Shown here piece after piece: positions 1-6,401 of a stretch of DNA of 51,583 nucleotides. Under the pieces are notes generated by a model. The model did not search any database. It had not been told where the DNA came from and worked only from the letters and a program-made list of their open reading frames with translations. Both the position numbers and the translations under genes were made by a program. Each line of letters starts with the position of its first letter. Position 1 is the stretch's first letter. Origin of the DNA: an uncultured Eubacteriales bacterium (lineage in GTDB: Bacteria; Bacillota; Clostridia; Oscillospirales; Oscillospiraceae); contig USGS01000005.1 of the NCBI GenBank assembly GCA_900554275.1, forward strand, positions 1 to 51,583. Reading direction: 5' to 3'.

Positions 1-205
1 TGGAGGAGATGGTGCGGTCGGGATTGGTGATGGCCTGACGCTTGGCGACCTGACCGACCATACGCTCGCCGGTCTTGCTGAATGCCACCACGGACGGGGT
101 GGTGCGGTTGCCCTCCGCGTTGGGGATAACGACTGCCTCGCCGCCTTCCATCACGGCTACGCAGGAATTGGTCGTACCAAGGTCGATACCGATAACTTTA
201 GACAT
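1..205 (-). CDS. dnaK: Chaperone DnaK (Hsp70), N-terminal fragment
   Basis: Only the first 68 codons are inside the window; the gene continues past the left edge. The visible part opens with the Hsp70 nucleotide-binding signature IGIDLGTTNSCVAV followed by NAEGNRTTPSVVAF, which is diagnostic of DnaK. DnaK is the cytoplasmic ATP-driven chaperone that works with DnaJ and the exchange factor GrpE. The ATG at 205 follows an AGGAGG-type ribosome site, and the gene lies 79 bp downstream of grpE on the same strand, so it is the third gene of the hrcA-grpE-dnaK heat-shock operon. Identification is certain; nothing can be said about the missing remainder. Confidence 0.97.
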   Translation of the reverse strand, partial: MSKVIGIDLGTTNSCVAVMEGGEAVVIPNAEGNRTTPSVVAFSKTGERMVGQVAKRQAITNPDRTISS

Positions 206-284
206 AATGATTGCCTCCTGTATATTTACACATTTATATTACGAACTGTTATAACATCGGAACACCGTTCCGGAAATGACTTGC

Positions 285-854
285 TCAGTTTGCCACCTTC
301 ACCATGGCGAAGCGCAGCACCTTATCTCCGATCATGAAGCCCTTCTGGAACACCTCTACGATGGTGTTCTCGCCCACGGACTCGTCCTCCGCGTGCATCA
401 CGGCGTTGTGCTTCTCCGGGTCGAAGGGCTGCCCCAGCGCCGGGATCTCGGTGACGCCCATCTGCCCCAGCACCTCCATGAACTGCTTGCAGATCAGCTC
501 CATGCCCTGCCGGTGGGGGTCGCCCTCCTCAAACTGCTGCACGCCCCGTTCCAGATTGTCCAGCACCGCCAAAAAGGGCTTCACGGTGTCGGCCCTGGCG
601 TCGCCGTACACGTGCTCCTTCTCCCGGGCCGTCCGCTTGCGGTAGTTGTCGTACTCCGCCGCCAGCCGCAGATACTTGTCATTGGCCTCCGCCAGCACCT
701 TGGCCAGCTGCTCCATCTGCTCCATCTGAGACTTGGTGACGGTGAACGTCTCCTCCGCGGCCTCCTCCACAGGCGCGGCGTTTTCCGCCGCCGTCTCCTC
801 CGCAGGGGCTTCCTGCCGGGGCTGCTTCTTTTCCTTCTTATCCTTCTCGTTCAT
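285..854 (-). CDS. grpE: Nucleotide exchange factor GrpE
   Basis: 189 residues, the usual GrpE length. The first 40 residues are charged and low-complexity (KKEKKQPRQ, then Glu/Ala-rich), as is typical of the disordered GrpE N-terminus. A long helix follows, containing the conserved stretch YLRLAAEYDNYRKRTAREKE at about residues 60-80, and then the C-terminal beta domain with NTIVEVFQKGFMIGDKVLR. GrpE releases ADP from DnaK and acts as a thermosensor. Its ATG overlaps the end of hrcA by 4 bp (ATGA), so the two are translationally coupled and under the same HrcA/CIRCE control. Confidence 0.97.
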   Translation of the reverse strand: MNEKDKKEKKQPRQEAPAEETAAENAAPVEEAAEETFTVTKSQMEQMEQLAKVLAEANDKYLRLAAEYDNYRKRTAREKEHVYGDARADTVKPFLAVLDNLERGVQQFEEGDPHRQGMELICKQFMEVLGQMGVTEIPALGQPFDPEKHNAVMHAEDESVGENTIVEVFQKGFMIGDKVLRFAMVKVAN

Positions 855-1891
855 TGTGTATCCTCCGGTAGCTGTTTTTTACCAAACATACGGCTCAGGC
901 TCTCCGCAAAGTAGCTCAGCCGCGCCGCCACAGCGGCGTAATCCATACGGGTCGGTCCGACCACGCCCACCAGCCCGCGCATATTGTCGCCGATGTCATA
1001 GCTGGCGATGACCACGCTGCTCTCCTTCAGGGCGTCGTTCACGTTTTCCGGCCCGATGAGGATCTGCATAGGCGCGTCGCTCTGGGGCACAGGCAGGTCC
1101 TCCTTGTTGTCCACCATAAAGCTCATCAGGTCGTGGGCCTTGTCGATGTCCCGGAACTCCGGGAACTTCAGCAGCTGGCTGGCGCCGTTGGTGAACACCT
1201 GCTGGTGCTGGCTTTCCTCCAGCAGCGAGCAGGCATATTCCGTCACCCGGTTCAAAAGTAAGAACCACTGGCCGGACACCTGCTCCGACAGGTTCATCAG
1301 CGTGCCGTTCATCTTCTCCGGCCCGACGCCGGTGAAATGCGTGTTCAAAAGGTGGCTCAGCTGTGGCAGCGTCTCCGCCTCCAGCGGCAGCTCCAGCGCC
1401 ATGAGCTGGCTCTTCACCCGGTTGTCCGACAGCATCACCACGGCGATGAAGCTCCGGGCGTCCACGCCGATCAGCTCGAACCGCTGCACGGTGGCGGCGG
1501 TGCGGTGGTCGGCCACGGAGTAGGTGGGGTAGCCCACAAAGCTGGACACCATCTGCCCCGCCTGGCTGATGACCTGATCCACCTGCTGCAAAGGCCCGGA
1601 CAGGGCGGTGTTGATCTTCTCCGTCTCCTCGGCGGACAGCGCCTTGCGCTCCATCAGCTCGTTGACGTACAGCCGGTAGCCCTTGGCCGACGGGATGCGT
1701 CCCGCCGACGTGTGGGGCTGCTCCAGGTAGCCCATCTCCGTCAGGTCCGCCAGCTCGTTCCGCACCGTGGCGGAGCTGACCTTTTCCGGCATCAGCTCCA
1801 CGATGGCCTTCGAGCCCACCGGCTCGGCGGTGGCGATGTAGCTGTCCACCACGATCTTCAATATCTGTTTTTTGCGTTCGGTCAGTTCCAT
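851..1891 (-). CDS. hrcA: Heat-inducible transcriptional repressor HrcA
   Basis: 346 residues, normal for HrcA. The N-terminal winged helix contains ERKKQILKIVVDSYIATAEP and the recognition region EKVSSATVRNELADLTEMGYL, followed by HTSAGRIPSAKGYR, a hallmark of the family. The rest is the GAF-like dimer domain. HrcA binds CIRCE operators and represses chaperone operons until heat or unfolded protein titrates GroEL. A perfect CIRCE element lies just upstream of its own start, so it is autoregulated. The ATG at 1891 is preceded by GGAGAA at suitable spacing. First gene of the hrcA-grpE-dnaK operon. Confidence 0.98.
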   Translation of the reverse strand: MELTERKKQILKIVVDSYIATAEPVGSKAIVELMPEKVSSATVRNELADLTEMGYLEQPHTSAGRIPSAKGYRLYVNELMERKALSAEETEKINTALSGPLQQVDQVISQAGQMVSSFVGYPTYSVADHRTAATVQRFELIGVDARSFIAVVMLSDNRVKSQLMALELPLEAETLPQLSHLLNTHFTGVGPEKMNGTLMNLSEQVSGQWFLLLNRVTEYACSLLEESQHQQVFTNGASQLLKFPEFRDIDKAHDLMSFMVDNKEDLPVPQSDAPMQILIGPENVNDALKESSVVIASYDIGDNMRGLVGVVGPTRMDYAAVAARLSYFAESLSRMFGKKQLPEDTQ

Positions 1892-1906
1892 AGCAAAATT
1901 CTCCGT

Positions 1907-1933
1907 TTAGCACTCTTCTTCCTTGAGTGCTAA
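1907..1933. promoter_or_regulatory. CIRCE operator (HrcA-binding site)
   Basis: TTAGCACTC at 1907-1915, a 9-base spacer and GAGTGCTAA at 1925-1933 form the perfect CIRCE inverted repeat with the standard 9-nt spacing. It lies just after the expected transcription start of the hrcA promoter and would be the first part of the mRNA leader, the usual arrangement for HrcA repression. Confidence 0.98.
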
Positions 1934-1937
1934 ACGA

Positions 1938-1966
1938 AGTGTACCACCCGCCGCCGCCAATGTCAA
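1938..1966 (-). promoter_or_regulatory. Sigma-A promoter of the hrcA-grpE-dnaK operon
   Basis: On the minus strand TTGACA (1961-1966) is followed after exactly 17 bases by TACACT (1938-1943). The expected start falls at the edge of the CIRCE element, so HrcA bound there would block initiation or clearance. Confidence 0.9.
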
Positions 1967-2012
1967 TAGCCGGGGTTTTAATTATTTGTGAACAACGGCC
2001 GCGTCCGACCGC

Positions 2013-2041
2013 TTGCGCTCTCTGCGTTTTCGTGATAGGAT
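2013..2041 (+). promoter_or_regulatory. Putative promoter of the small membrane protein gene
   Basis: TTGCGC (2013-2018), 17 bases, TAGGAT (2036-2041), the latter preceded by TGA as an extended -10. It points at the 74-residue ORF about 30 bp downstream. Confidence 0.55.
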
Positions 2042-2071
2042 ACGGACAAAACGCTGGGGAGGATACAGCCA

Positions 2072-2296
2072 ATGAAAAAGATCGACCAATGTGAAAGCTC
2101 CGCCGTGCTGGTGGGCCTGCTGCTGGCCGGCATCCTGCTGGTCATGGGCGGCTACCGCATTTTCTCCTACCTGTGCGAGAACGGCGGCATGAACGTGACC
2201 ACGTTTCTGCTGGGTGCGGCGGCGCTGGTGCTGGCGGTGGGCGGCCTTCTGCTGGCCAACCGGGCCTTCCGCCGGTTGAAGGAGCTTCAAAAGTAA
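2072..2296 (+). CDS. Small two-helix membrane protein of unknown function
   Basis: 74 residues; I do not recognise a family. The ATG follows GGGGAGG at good spacing and a plausible promoter, and the ORF ends directly at a strong terminator, which together argue that it is real. It has two hydrophobic segments, about residues 12-34 (VLVGLLLAGILLVMGGYRIF) and 43-62 (TTFLLGAAALVLAVGGLLLA), joined by a short polar loop, and a basic tail (NRAFRRLKELQK) that should face the cytoplasm. It sits alone between the divergent heat-shock operon and convergent lepA, so context gives no functional clue. Confidence 0.7.
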   Translation: MKKIDQCESSAVLVGLLLAGILLVMGGYRIFSYLCENGGMNVTTFLLGAAALVLAVGGLLLANRAFRRLKELQK

Positions 2297-2331
2297 AAAA
2301 GGAAACGGCGCACCGCGCCGTTTCCTTTTTT
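2295..2331. terminator. Bidirectional rho-independent terminator
   Basis: A perfect 11-bp stem GGAAACGGCGC / GCGCCGTTTCC (2301-2311 and 2315-2325) with loop ACC, flanked by A6 on the left and T6 on the right, serves both the small membrane protein gene and convergent lepA. Confidence 0.95.
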
Positions 2332-2336
2332 GTGTC

Positions 2337-4145
2337 TCACTCGCTGTCCAGCTTGAGGACGGCCATAAACGCCTCCGTGGGCACCTGCACCGTGCCCAGA
2401 TTGCGCATCTTCTTCTTGCCCTCCTTCTGCTTCTCCAGCAGCTTCTTCTTCCGCGTGATGTCGCCGCCGTAGCACTTGGCCAGCACGTCCTTGCGCATGG
2501 CCTTCACCGTCTCCCGGGCAATGATCCGCCCGCCGATGGCCGCCTGGATGGGCACTTCAAACAGCTGGCGGGGGATGTTCTCCTTCAGCTTCTCGCACAG
2601 CCGCCGGGCGCGGCCATAGGCCTTGTCCCGGTGGGCGATAAAGCTCAGCGCGTCCACGCCGTCGCCGTTGAGCAGCAGGTCCACCTTCACCAGATCGCTG
2701 GTGCGGTAGCCGGACAGCTCGTAGTCCAGACTGGCGTAGCCCTTGGTGTTGGCCTTCAGCGTGTCGAAGAAATCGTAGATGATCTCGTTCAGCGGCATCT
2801 GATAGTGCAGCTCCACCAAATGGGTGTCCAAATACTGCATATCCTTGAACTCGCCCCGCCGGTCCTGGCACATGGGCATGATGTTGCCCACGTAGTCCTG
2901 AGGCGTGATAATGGACACCTTCACATACGGCTCCTCCGCGTGCTCGATGGTCCCCGGGTCGGGGTAGTTGTGGGGATTGTCCACCTTCACCATCGTGCCG
3001 TCGGACTTGTAGACGTGGTAGATGACGCTGGGCAGCGTGGTCACCAGATCGAGATTGAACTCCCGCTCCAGCCGCTCCTGGATGATCTCCATGTGGAGCA
3101 TCCCCAAAAAGCCGCAGCGAAAGCCGAAGCCCAGCGCCACGGAGCTCTCCGGCTCGAAGGTCAGGCTGGCATCGTTAAGCTGCAGCTTCTCCAGCGCGTC
3201 CCGCAGATCGGGGTACTTGCTGCCGTCCTCGGTGTAGATGCCGCAGTAGACCATGGGCTGGGCGGGCCGGTAGCCCGGCAGCGGCTCGGCGGCGGGGTTG
3301 GCCGCGTCGGTGATGGTGTCGCCCACCCGTGTGTCCTTCACGTTCTTGATGCTGGCGGTGAAGTAGCCCACCTCGCCGGCCTGCAGCGCGTCCGCCGGCT
3401 CGTTGCCGATGGGCTTGAGATAGCCGCACTCCAGCACGGTGTACTCCGCGCCGGTGGCCATCATGCGAATGGTCTGCCCCTTGCGTAGCGTGCCCTCCTT
3501 GATGCGGAAATACACCACCACGCCCACATAGGGGTCGTACTGGCTGTCGAACACCAGCGCCCGCAGCGGCGCTTTCGGGTCGCCGGAGGGTGCGGGCACG
3601 TTCTGCACCACGTCCTCCAGCACCGCGTCGATGTTGATGCCCAGCTTGGCGGAGATCTCCGGCGCCTCCAGCGCCGGCAGGCCGATGATGTCCTCTACCT
3701 CCTGCTTGGCCTTCAGCGGGTCGGCGGCGGGCAGGTCGATTTTGTTGAACACCGGCAGGATCTCCAGATCGTGGTCCATCGCAAGATACGTGTTGGCCAG
3801 CGTCTGGGCCTCCACGCCCTGGGTGGCGTCCACCACCAGCAGCGCGCCCTCGCAGGCGGCCAGCGACCGGCTGACCTCATAGTTGAAGTCCACGTGGCCC
3901 GGCGTGTCGATCAGGTTCAGGGCGTACACCTGCCCGTCCTGAGCGGTGTAGAAGATGCGCACGGCCCGTGACTTGATGGTGATGCCCCGTTCCCGCTCCA
4001 GATCCATGTTGTCCAGCAGCTGGTTCTCCATCTCCCGCTCCGGCACGGCGTGGCACTTCTCCAGCAGCCGGTCCGCCAGCGTGGACTTGCCATGATCAAT
4101 ATGTGCGATGATGGAAAAGTTGCGGATATGAGATTGGTCAAACAT
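2337..4145 (-). CDS. lepA: Elongation factor 4 (LepA), ribosome back-translocating GTPase
   Basis: 602 residues, the normal EF4 length. GTPase motifs are in order: AHIDHGKST (G1, residues 14-22), RGITIKSRAV (G2), DTPGHVDFNYE (G3) and FNKIDLPAADP (G4). The C-terminal part carries the LepA-specific domain with GRIIARETVKAMRKDV and AKCYGGDITRKKKLLEKQ. LepA acts on the ribosome during elongation and initiation under ionic or other stress. ATG at 4145 follows AGGAGG at good spacing. It lies 18 bp downstream of the XRE regulator gene on the same strand, so the two are probably cotranscribed. Confidence 0.98.
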   Translation of the reverse strand: MFDQSHIRNFSIIAHIDHGKSTLADRLLEKCHAVPEREMENQLLDNMDLERERGITIKSRAVRIFYTAQDGQVYALNLIDTPGHVDFNYEVSRSLAACEGALLVVDATQGVEAQTLANTYLAMDHDLEILPVFNKIDLPAADPLKAKQEVEDIIGLPALEAPEISAKLGINIDAVLEDVVQNVPAPSGDPKAPLRALVFDSQYDPYVGVVVYFRIKEGTLRKGQTIRMMATGAEYTVLECGYLKPIGNEPADALQAGEVGYFTASIKNVKDTRVGDTITDAANPAAEPLPGYRPAQPMVYCGIYTEDGSKYPDLRDALEKLQLNDASLTFEPESSVALGFGFRCGFLGMLHMEIIQERLEREFNLDLVTTLPSVIYHVYKSDGTMVKVDNPHNYPDPGTIEHAEEPYVKVSIITPQDYVGNIMPMCQDRRGEFKDMQYLDTHLVELHYQMPLNEIIYDFFDTLKANTKGYASLDYELSGYRTSDLVKVDLLLNGDGVDALSFIAHRDKAYGRARRLCEKLKENIPRQLFEVPIQAAIGGRIIARETVKAMRKDVLAKCYGGDITRKKKLLEKQKEGKKKMRNLGTVQVPTEAFMAVLKLDSE

Positions 4146-4163
4146 ATATAAACCTCCTGGGTC

Positions 4164-4817
4164 TTATTTCTTGCCGGTGGTCAGCTCGTCCACGTTGTGC
4201 AGCACCTGGGCCACGCTCTGCCCCAGCCCCGGCGCGGCGGTGAGATCGTCGGAGCTCAGCTCCGGCAGCGCGGAACGCTCCAGCCCCTGCAAATAGGCCG
4301 CGCGGCTGCGCAGCATGGCGGCGTCCACCGTGCCGCCGTCAAAATCCACCGGATCGGCGGCGAACAGATCCTCGCTGCCGCCGCTGCGCCGGTACAGATG
4401 GCGCAGCAGCGTATACAGCGCCGCGCTGAGGTACTCCCCGGCGGCGGTGATGGCCGCCCGGTCGCCGCACTTGCCCAGCAGATCGAACAATACGCCGGTG
4501 GTGTTCACCACCAGCTTTTTCTGCAGCGTGGCCAAAATACTGCCCTTCAGCGTCCCCTTCTCGTCGCTGGCGTCGTACAGCTCCGCTGCCTCGATGATCG
4601 ACCCATCCCGGCTGGAGCTGCGCCCCAGCAGAAAGTCCGCCGACACGCGGTAGTAGTCGCACACCCGGCTGACGAAGGCCAGTCCCGGCTCACGGATACC
4701 GTTTTCATAGTGGCTCAGCAGCGCCTGGCTCACGCCCAGCGCCGCCGCCGCCTTGCGCTGGCTCACGCCGGTCTCCTGCCGCAGCAGACTCAGCGTTCTG
4801 GAAAAATCAGTTGCCAT
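4164..4817 (-). CDS. XRE-family helix-turn-helix regulator
   Basis: 217 residues from the ATG at 4817; a GTG at 4826 would add three residues, but GGTGAG is better placed for the ATG. The first 65 residues are a Cro/C1-type HTH: TLSLLRQETGVSQRKAAAAL, then GVSQALLSHYENGIREPGL, ending DYYRVSADFLLGR. The remaining 150 residues are Ala/Leu-rich, apparently helical, with no recognised domain. Its promoter carries two near-identical 14-bp boxes 30 bp apart (listed separately), consistent with autorepression. It is the upstream partner of lepA. The target genes and signal are unknown. Confidence 0.88.
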   Translation of the reverse strand: MATDFSRTLSLLRQETGVSQRKAAAALGVSQALLSHYENGIREPGLAFVSRVCDYYRVSADFLLGRSSSRDGSIIEAAELYDASDEKGTLKGSILATLQKKLVVNTTGVLFDLLGKCGDRAAITAAGEYLSAALYTLLRHLYRRSGGSEDLFAADPVDFDGGTVDAAMLRSRAAYLQGLERSALPELSSDDLTAAPGLGQSVAQVLHNVDELTTGKK

Positions 4818-4828
4818 TTCTCTCACCC

Positions 4829-4883
4829 TATCCTAATTTATATACAGCCCGTAAAGTATATCCTAAATTATACAAGTTGTAAA
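4829..4883 (-). promoter_or_regulatory. Promoter of XRE-lepA with two candidate operator boxes
   Basis: On the minus strand TTTACA (4878-4883), 17 bases, TATACT (4855-4860). Two 14-bp boxes differing at two positions, TATCCTAATTTATA at 4829-4842 and TATCCTAAATTATA at 4859-4872 (plus-strand reading), are spaced exactly 30 bp apart, three helical turns. One fills the promoter spacer and the other lies just after the start site. The obvious candidate ligand is the XRE protein encoded downstream; that is inference. Confidence 0.75.
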
Positions 4884-4914
4884 TGCCCTTTTCCGCCGCG
4901 CCGCCGAAAAAAAT

Positions 4915-4943
4915 TTGCGCGCCGCCGCCCGCCGTGCTACAAT
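4915..4943 (+). promoter_or_regulatory. Promoter of the ABM protein-tatD operon
   Basis: TTGCGC (4915-4920), 17 bases, TACAAT (4938-4943), followed by the GGAGG ribosome site of the ABM-domain gene. Confidence 0.75.
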
Positions 4944-4969
4944 AGGGAAAACTTTCACGGAGGTGCGAT

Positions 4970-5266
4970 ATGGAAGAACTGAAGCTGTATGTGGTATACC
5001 ACGCCAAGCCCGGCGGACGGGAGATGTTCGTCCGCACCCTGGTGGAGCAGGGTGTCCTCACCGCCATCCGCAATGAGCCCGGCTGCTTGGCCTACGACTA
5101 CTACTTCTCCGCCCAGGATGAGAACGAGCTGCTGCTCATCGAGCGCTGGGAGAGCGCCGCCCACCAGCGCGTACACATGGAGCAGCCCCACATGGACGCG
5201 GTGCGGGCGGCCAAGGCCCAATATATCGACAGCACGGAGCTGGGCAAGTTCCGCCTGGAGGACTGA
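4970..5266 (+). CDS. ABM-domain protein (putative quinol monooxygenase, YgiN-like)
   Basis: 98 residues, the size of single-domain antibiotic-biosynthesis-monooxygenase (dimeric alpha-beta barrel) proteins. Typical family features are the opening beta strand KLYVVYHAKPGGREMFV, then LVEQGVLTAIRNEPGCLAYDYYFS, ENELLLIERWES, and a HMEQPHMDAV helix. Homologues include quinol monooxygenases and heme- or aldehyde-related small enzymes, and substrate cannot be read from sequence. The ATG follows CGGAGGTG. The stop is 2 bp before tatD, so the two form an operon, probably by promoter sharing rather than function. Confidence 0.85.
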   Translation: MEELKLYVVYHAKPGGREMFVRTLVEQGVLTAIRNEPGCLAYDYYFSAQDENELLLIERWESAAHQRVHMEQPHMDAVRAAKAQYIDSTELGKFRLED

Positions 5267-5268
5267 CC

Positions 5269-6033
5269 ATGCTGTTCGACACCCACGCCCACTACGACGA
5301 CGAGGCCTTCGACCCGGACCGTGACGCGGTGCTGTCCGCCCTGCCGACGCAGGGGGTGGGCCTTGTCCTGAACCCCGGCTGTGACCTGCCGTCCTCCCGC
5401 AAGGCGGTGGCATACGCCCGGACATACCCCCACGTCTACGCGGCGGTGGGTATCCACCCGGAGAACTGCGCCGGCTTCGCCCCGGCGGACATAGAGGCCC
5501 TGCGTGCGCTGGCGCGCCAGCCCAAGGTGGTGGCCATCGGCGAGATCGGCCTGGACTACTACTGGGCGGAGAACCCGCCCCGTGACTTCCAGCAGCAGGT
5601 GTTCCGCGCCCAGCTGGCCCTGGCCCGTGAGCTGGACCTCCCCGTCATTGTCCACGACCGGGAGGCCCACGGCGACACCCTCGCCATCGTCTCCGAGTTC
5701 CCGGAGGTACGGGGCGTGTTCCACTGCTTCTCCGGCAGCCCGGAAATGGCCCGGGAGCTGCTGCAGCGGGGCTGGTATCTGGGCTTTGACGGCCCTGTCA
5801 CCTACAAAAACGCCCGCCGCGCCCCGGAGGTGGCCGCCGTCACGCCGCTGAACCGGATGCTCATCGAGACGGACAGCCCCTACATGACCCCCGTGCCCTA
5901 CCGCGGCCAGCGCAACAGCTCCGCCTACGTCTATCTGGTGGCGGAGAAGCTGGCGGCGTGGAAGGACGTCTCCCCGGCGGAGCTGGCCCGCATCACCGCG
6001 GAAAACGGCCGGCGCCTGTTCCGCATCTCCTGA
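5269..6033 (+). CDS. TatD-family metal-dependent hydrolase / DNase
   Basis: 254 residues, normal for the family. Metal ligands are visible: the HxH pair in DTHAHYDD (residues 4-11), Glu in IGEIGLDYYWAE (about 92), His in VIVHDREAHGD (about 127), FHCFSG (about 152) and Asp in ETDSPYMTP (about 204). TatD proteins are TIM-barrel amidohydrolase-superfamily nucleases with 3'-5' exonuclease or AP-endonuclease activity in DNA and RNA quality control. In many Firmicutes a tatD gene accompanies metG; here metG is close by but convergent. Second gene of the operon with the ABM protein. Confidence 0.93.
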   Translation: MLFDTHAHYDDEAFDPDRDAVLSALPTQGVGLVLNPGCDLPSSRKAVAYARTYPHVYAAVGIHPENCAGFAPADIEALRALARQPKVVAIGEIGLDYYWAENPPRDFQQQVFRAQLALARELDLPVIVHDREAHGDTLAIVSEFPEVRGVFHCFSGSPEMARELLQRGWYLGFDGPVTYKNARRAPEVAAVTPLNRMLIETDSPYMTPVPYRGQRNSSAYVYLVAEKLAAWKDVSPAELARITAENGRRLFRIS

Positions 6034-6040
6034 CGGCACA

Positions 6041-6073
6041 AACAGACCCCCGGTGCTCCACCGGGGGTCTGTT
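6041..6073. terminator. Strong hairpin terminator between tatD and the convergent coiled-coil gene
   Basis: A perfect 15-bp stem AACAGACCCCCGGTG / CACCGGGGGTCTGTT (6041-6055 and 6059-6073) with loop CTC. The U-rich tails are short on both sides (ACTTTG; TTTGTG), so efficiency may rest on the stem. Confidence 0.85.
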
Positions 6074-6092
6074 ACTTTGTGTGCGTATACGA

Positions 6093-6329
6093 TTACTGCG
6101 CCTTTTCCAGCAGGCTTACCCGCTCCGCCATCTGGCGCACCATGAGCTTGAGAAAACGCACCTCGTCCTCCAGCTCATCCACCCGTGCGCGGGGTATCAG
6201 CCTCTCCTGGATGTCCGCCGTGCCCTCTGCCAGCAGCCGAAGCTGCGGCTTGATCTGATTTTCCACCACAATGCTTATCTGCCGGGAGACAAGCTCCTCC
6301 AGCCTTTGCAGGTCCTTTTCGTCCAGCAT
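6093..6329 (-). CDS. Small coiled-coil protein of unknown function
   Basis: 78 residues from the ATG at 6329, which follows GAAAGGAAGG at good spacing; a longer in-frame extension upstream is Cys/Arg-rich and looks non-coding. The sequence is charged and heptad-like throughout: DEKDLQRLEELVSRQISIVV, then RVDELEDEVRFLKLMVRQMA and ERVSLLEKAQ. It is probably a dimeric coiled coil. It lies 72 bp downstream of metG on the same strand and ends at the shared terminator. I do not recognise a named family. Confidence 0.65.
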   Translation of the reverse strand: MLDEKDLQRLEELVSRQISIVVENQIKPQLRLLAEGTADIQERLIPRARVDELEDEVRFLKLMVRQMAERVSLLEKAQ

Positions 6330-6401
6330 GGCGTCGTCCTTCCTTTCGCAGCGGTCCTCGCTATTATACCGCCCGCACCGCGTGCCTGTCAACCGCCGTT
6401 T

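Noticed and set aside
258..272. Hairpin CGGAAC-ACC-GTTCCG between grpE and dnaK
   Set aside because: The stem is only 6 bp and no U-run follows on the minus strand, so it is not called as a terminator; it may be a processing or stability element.
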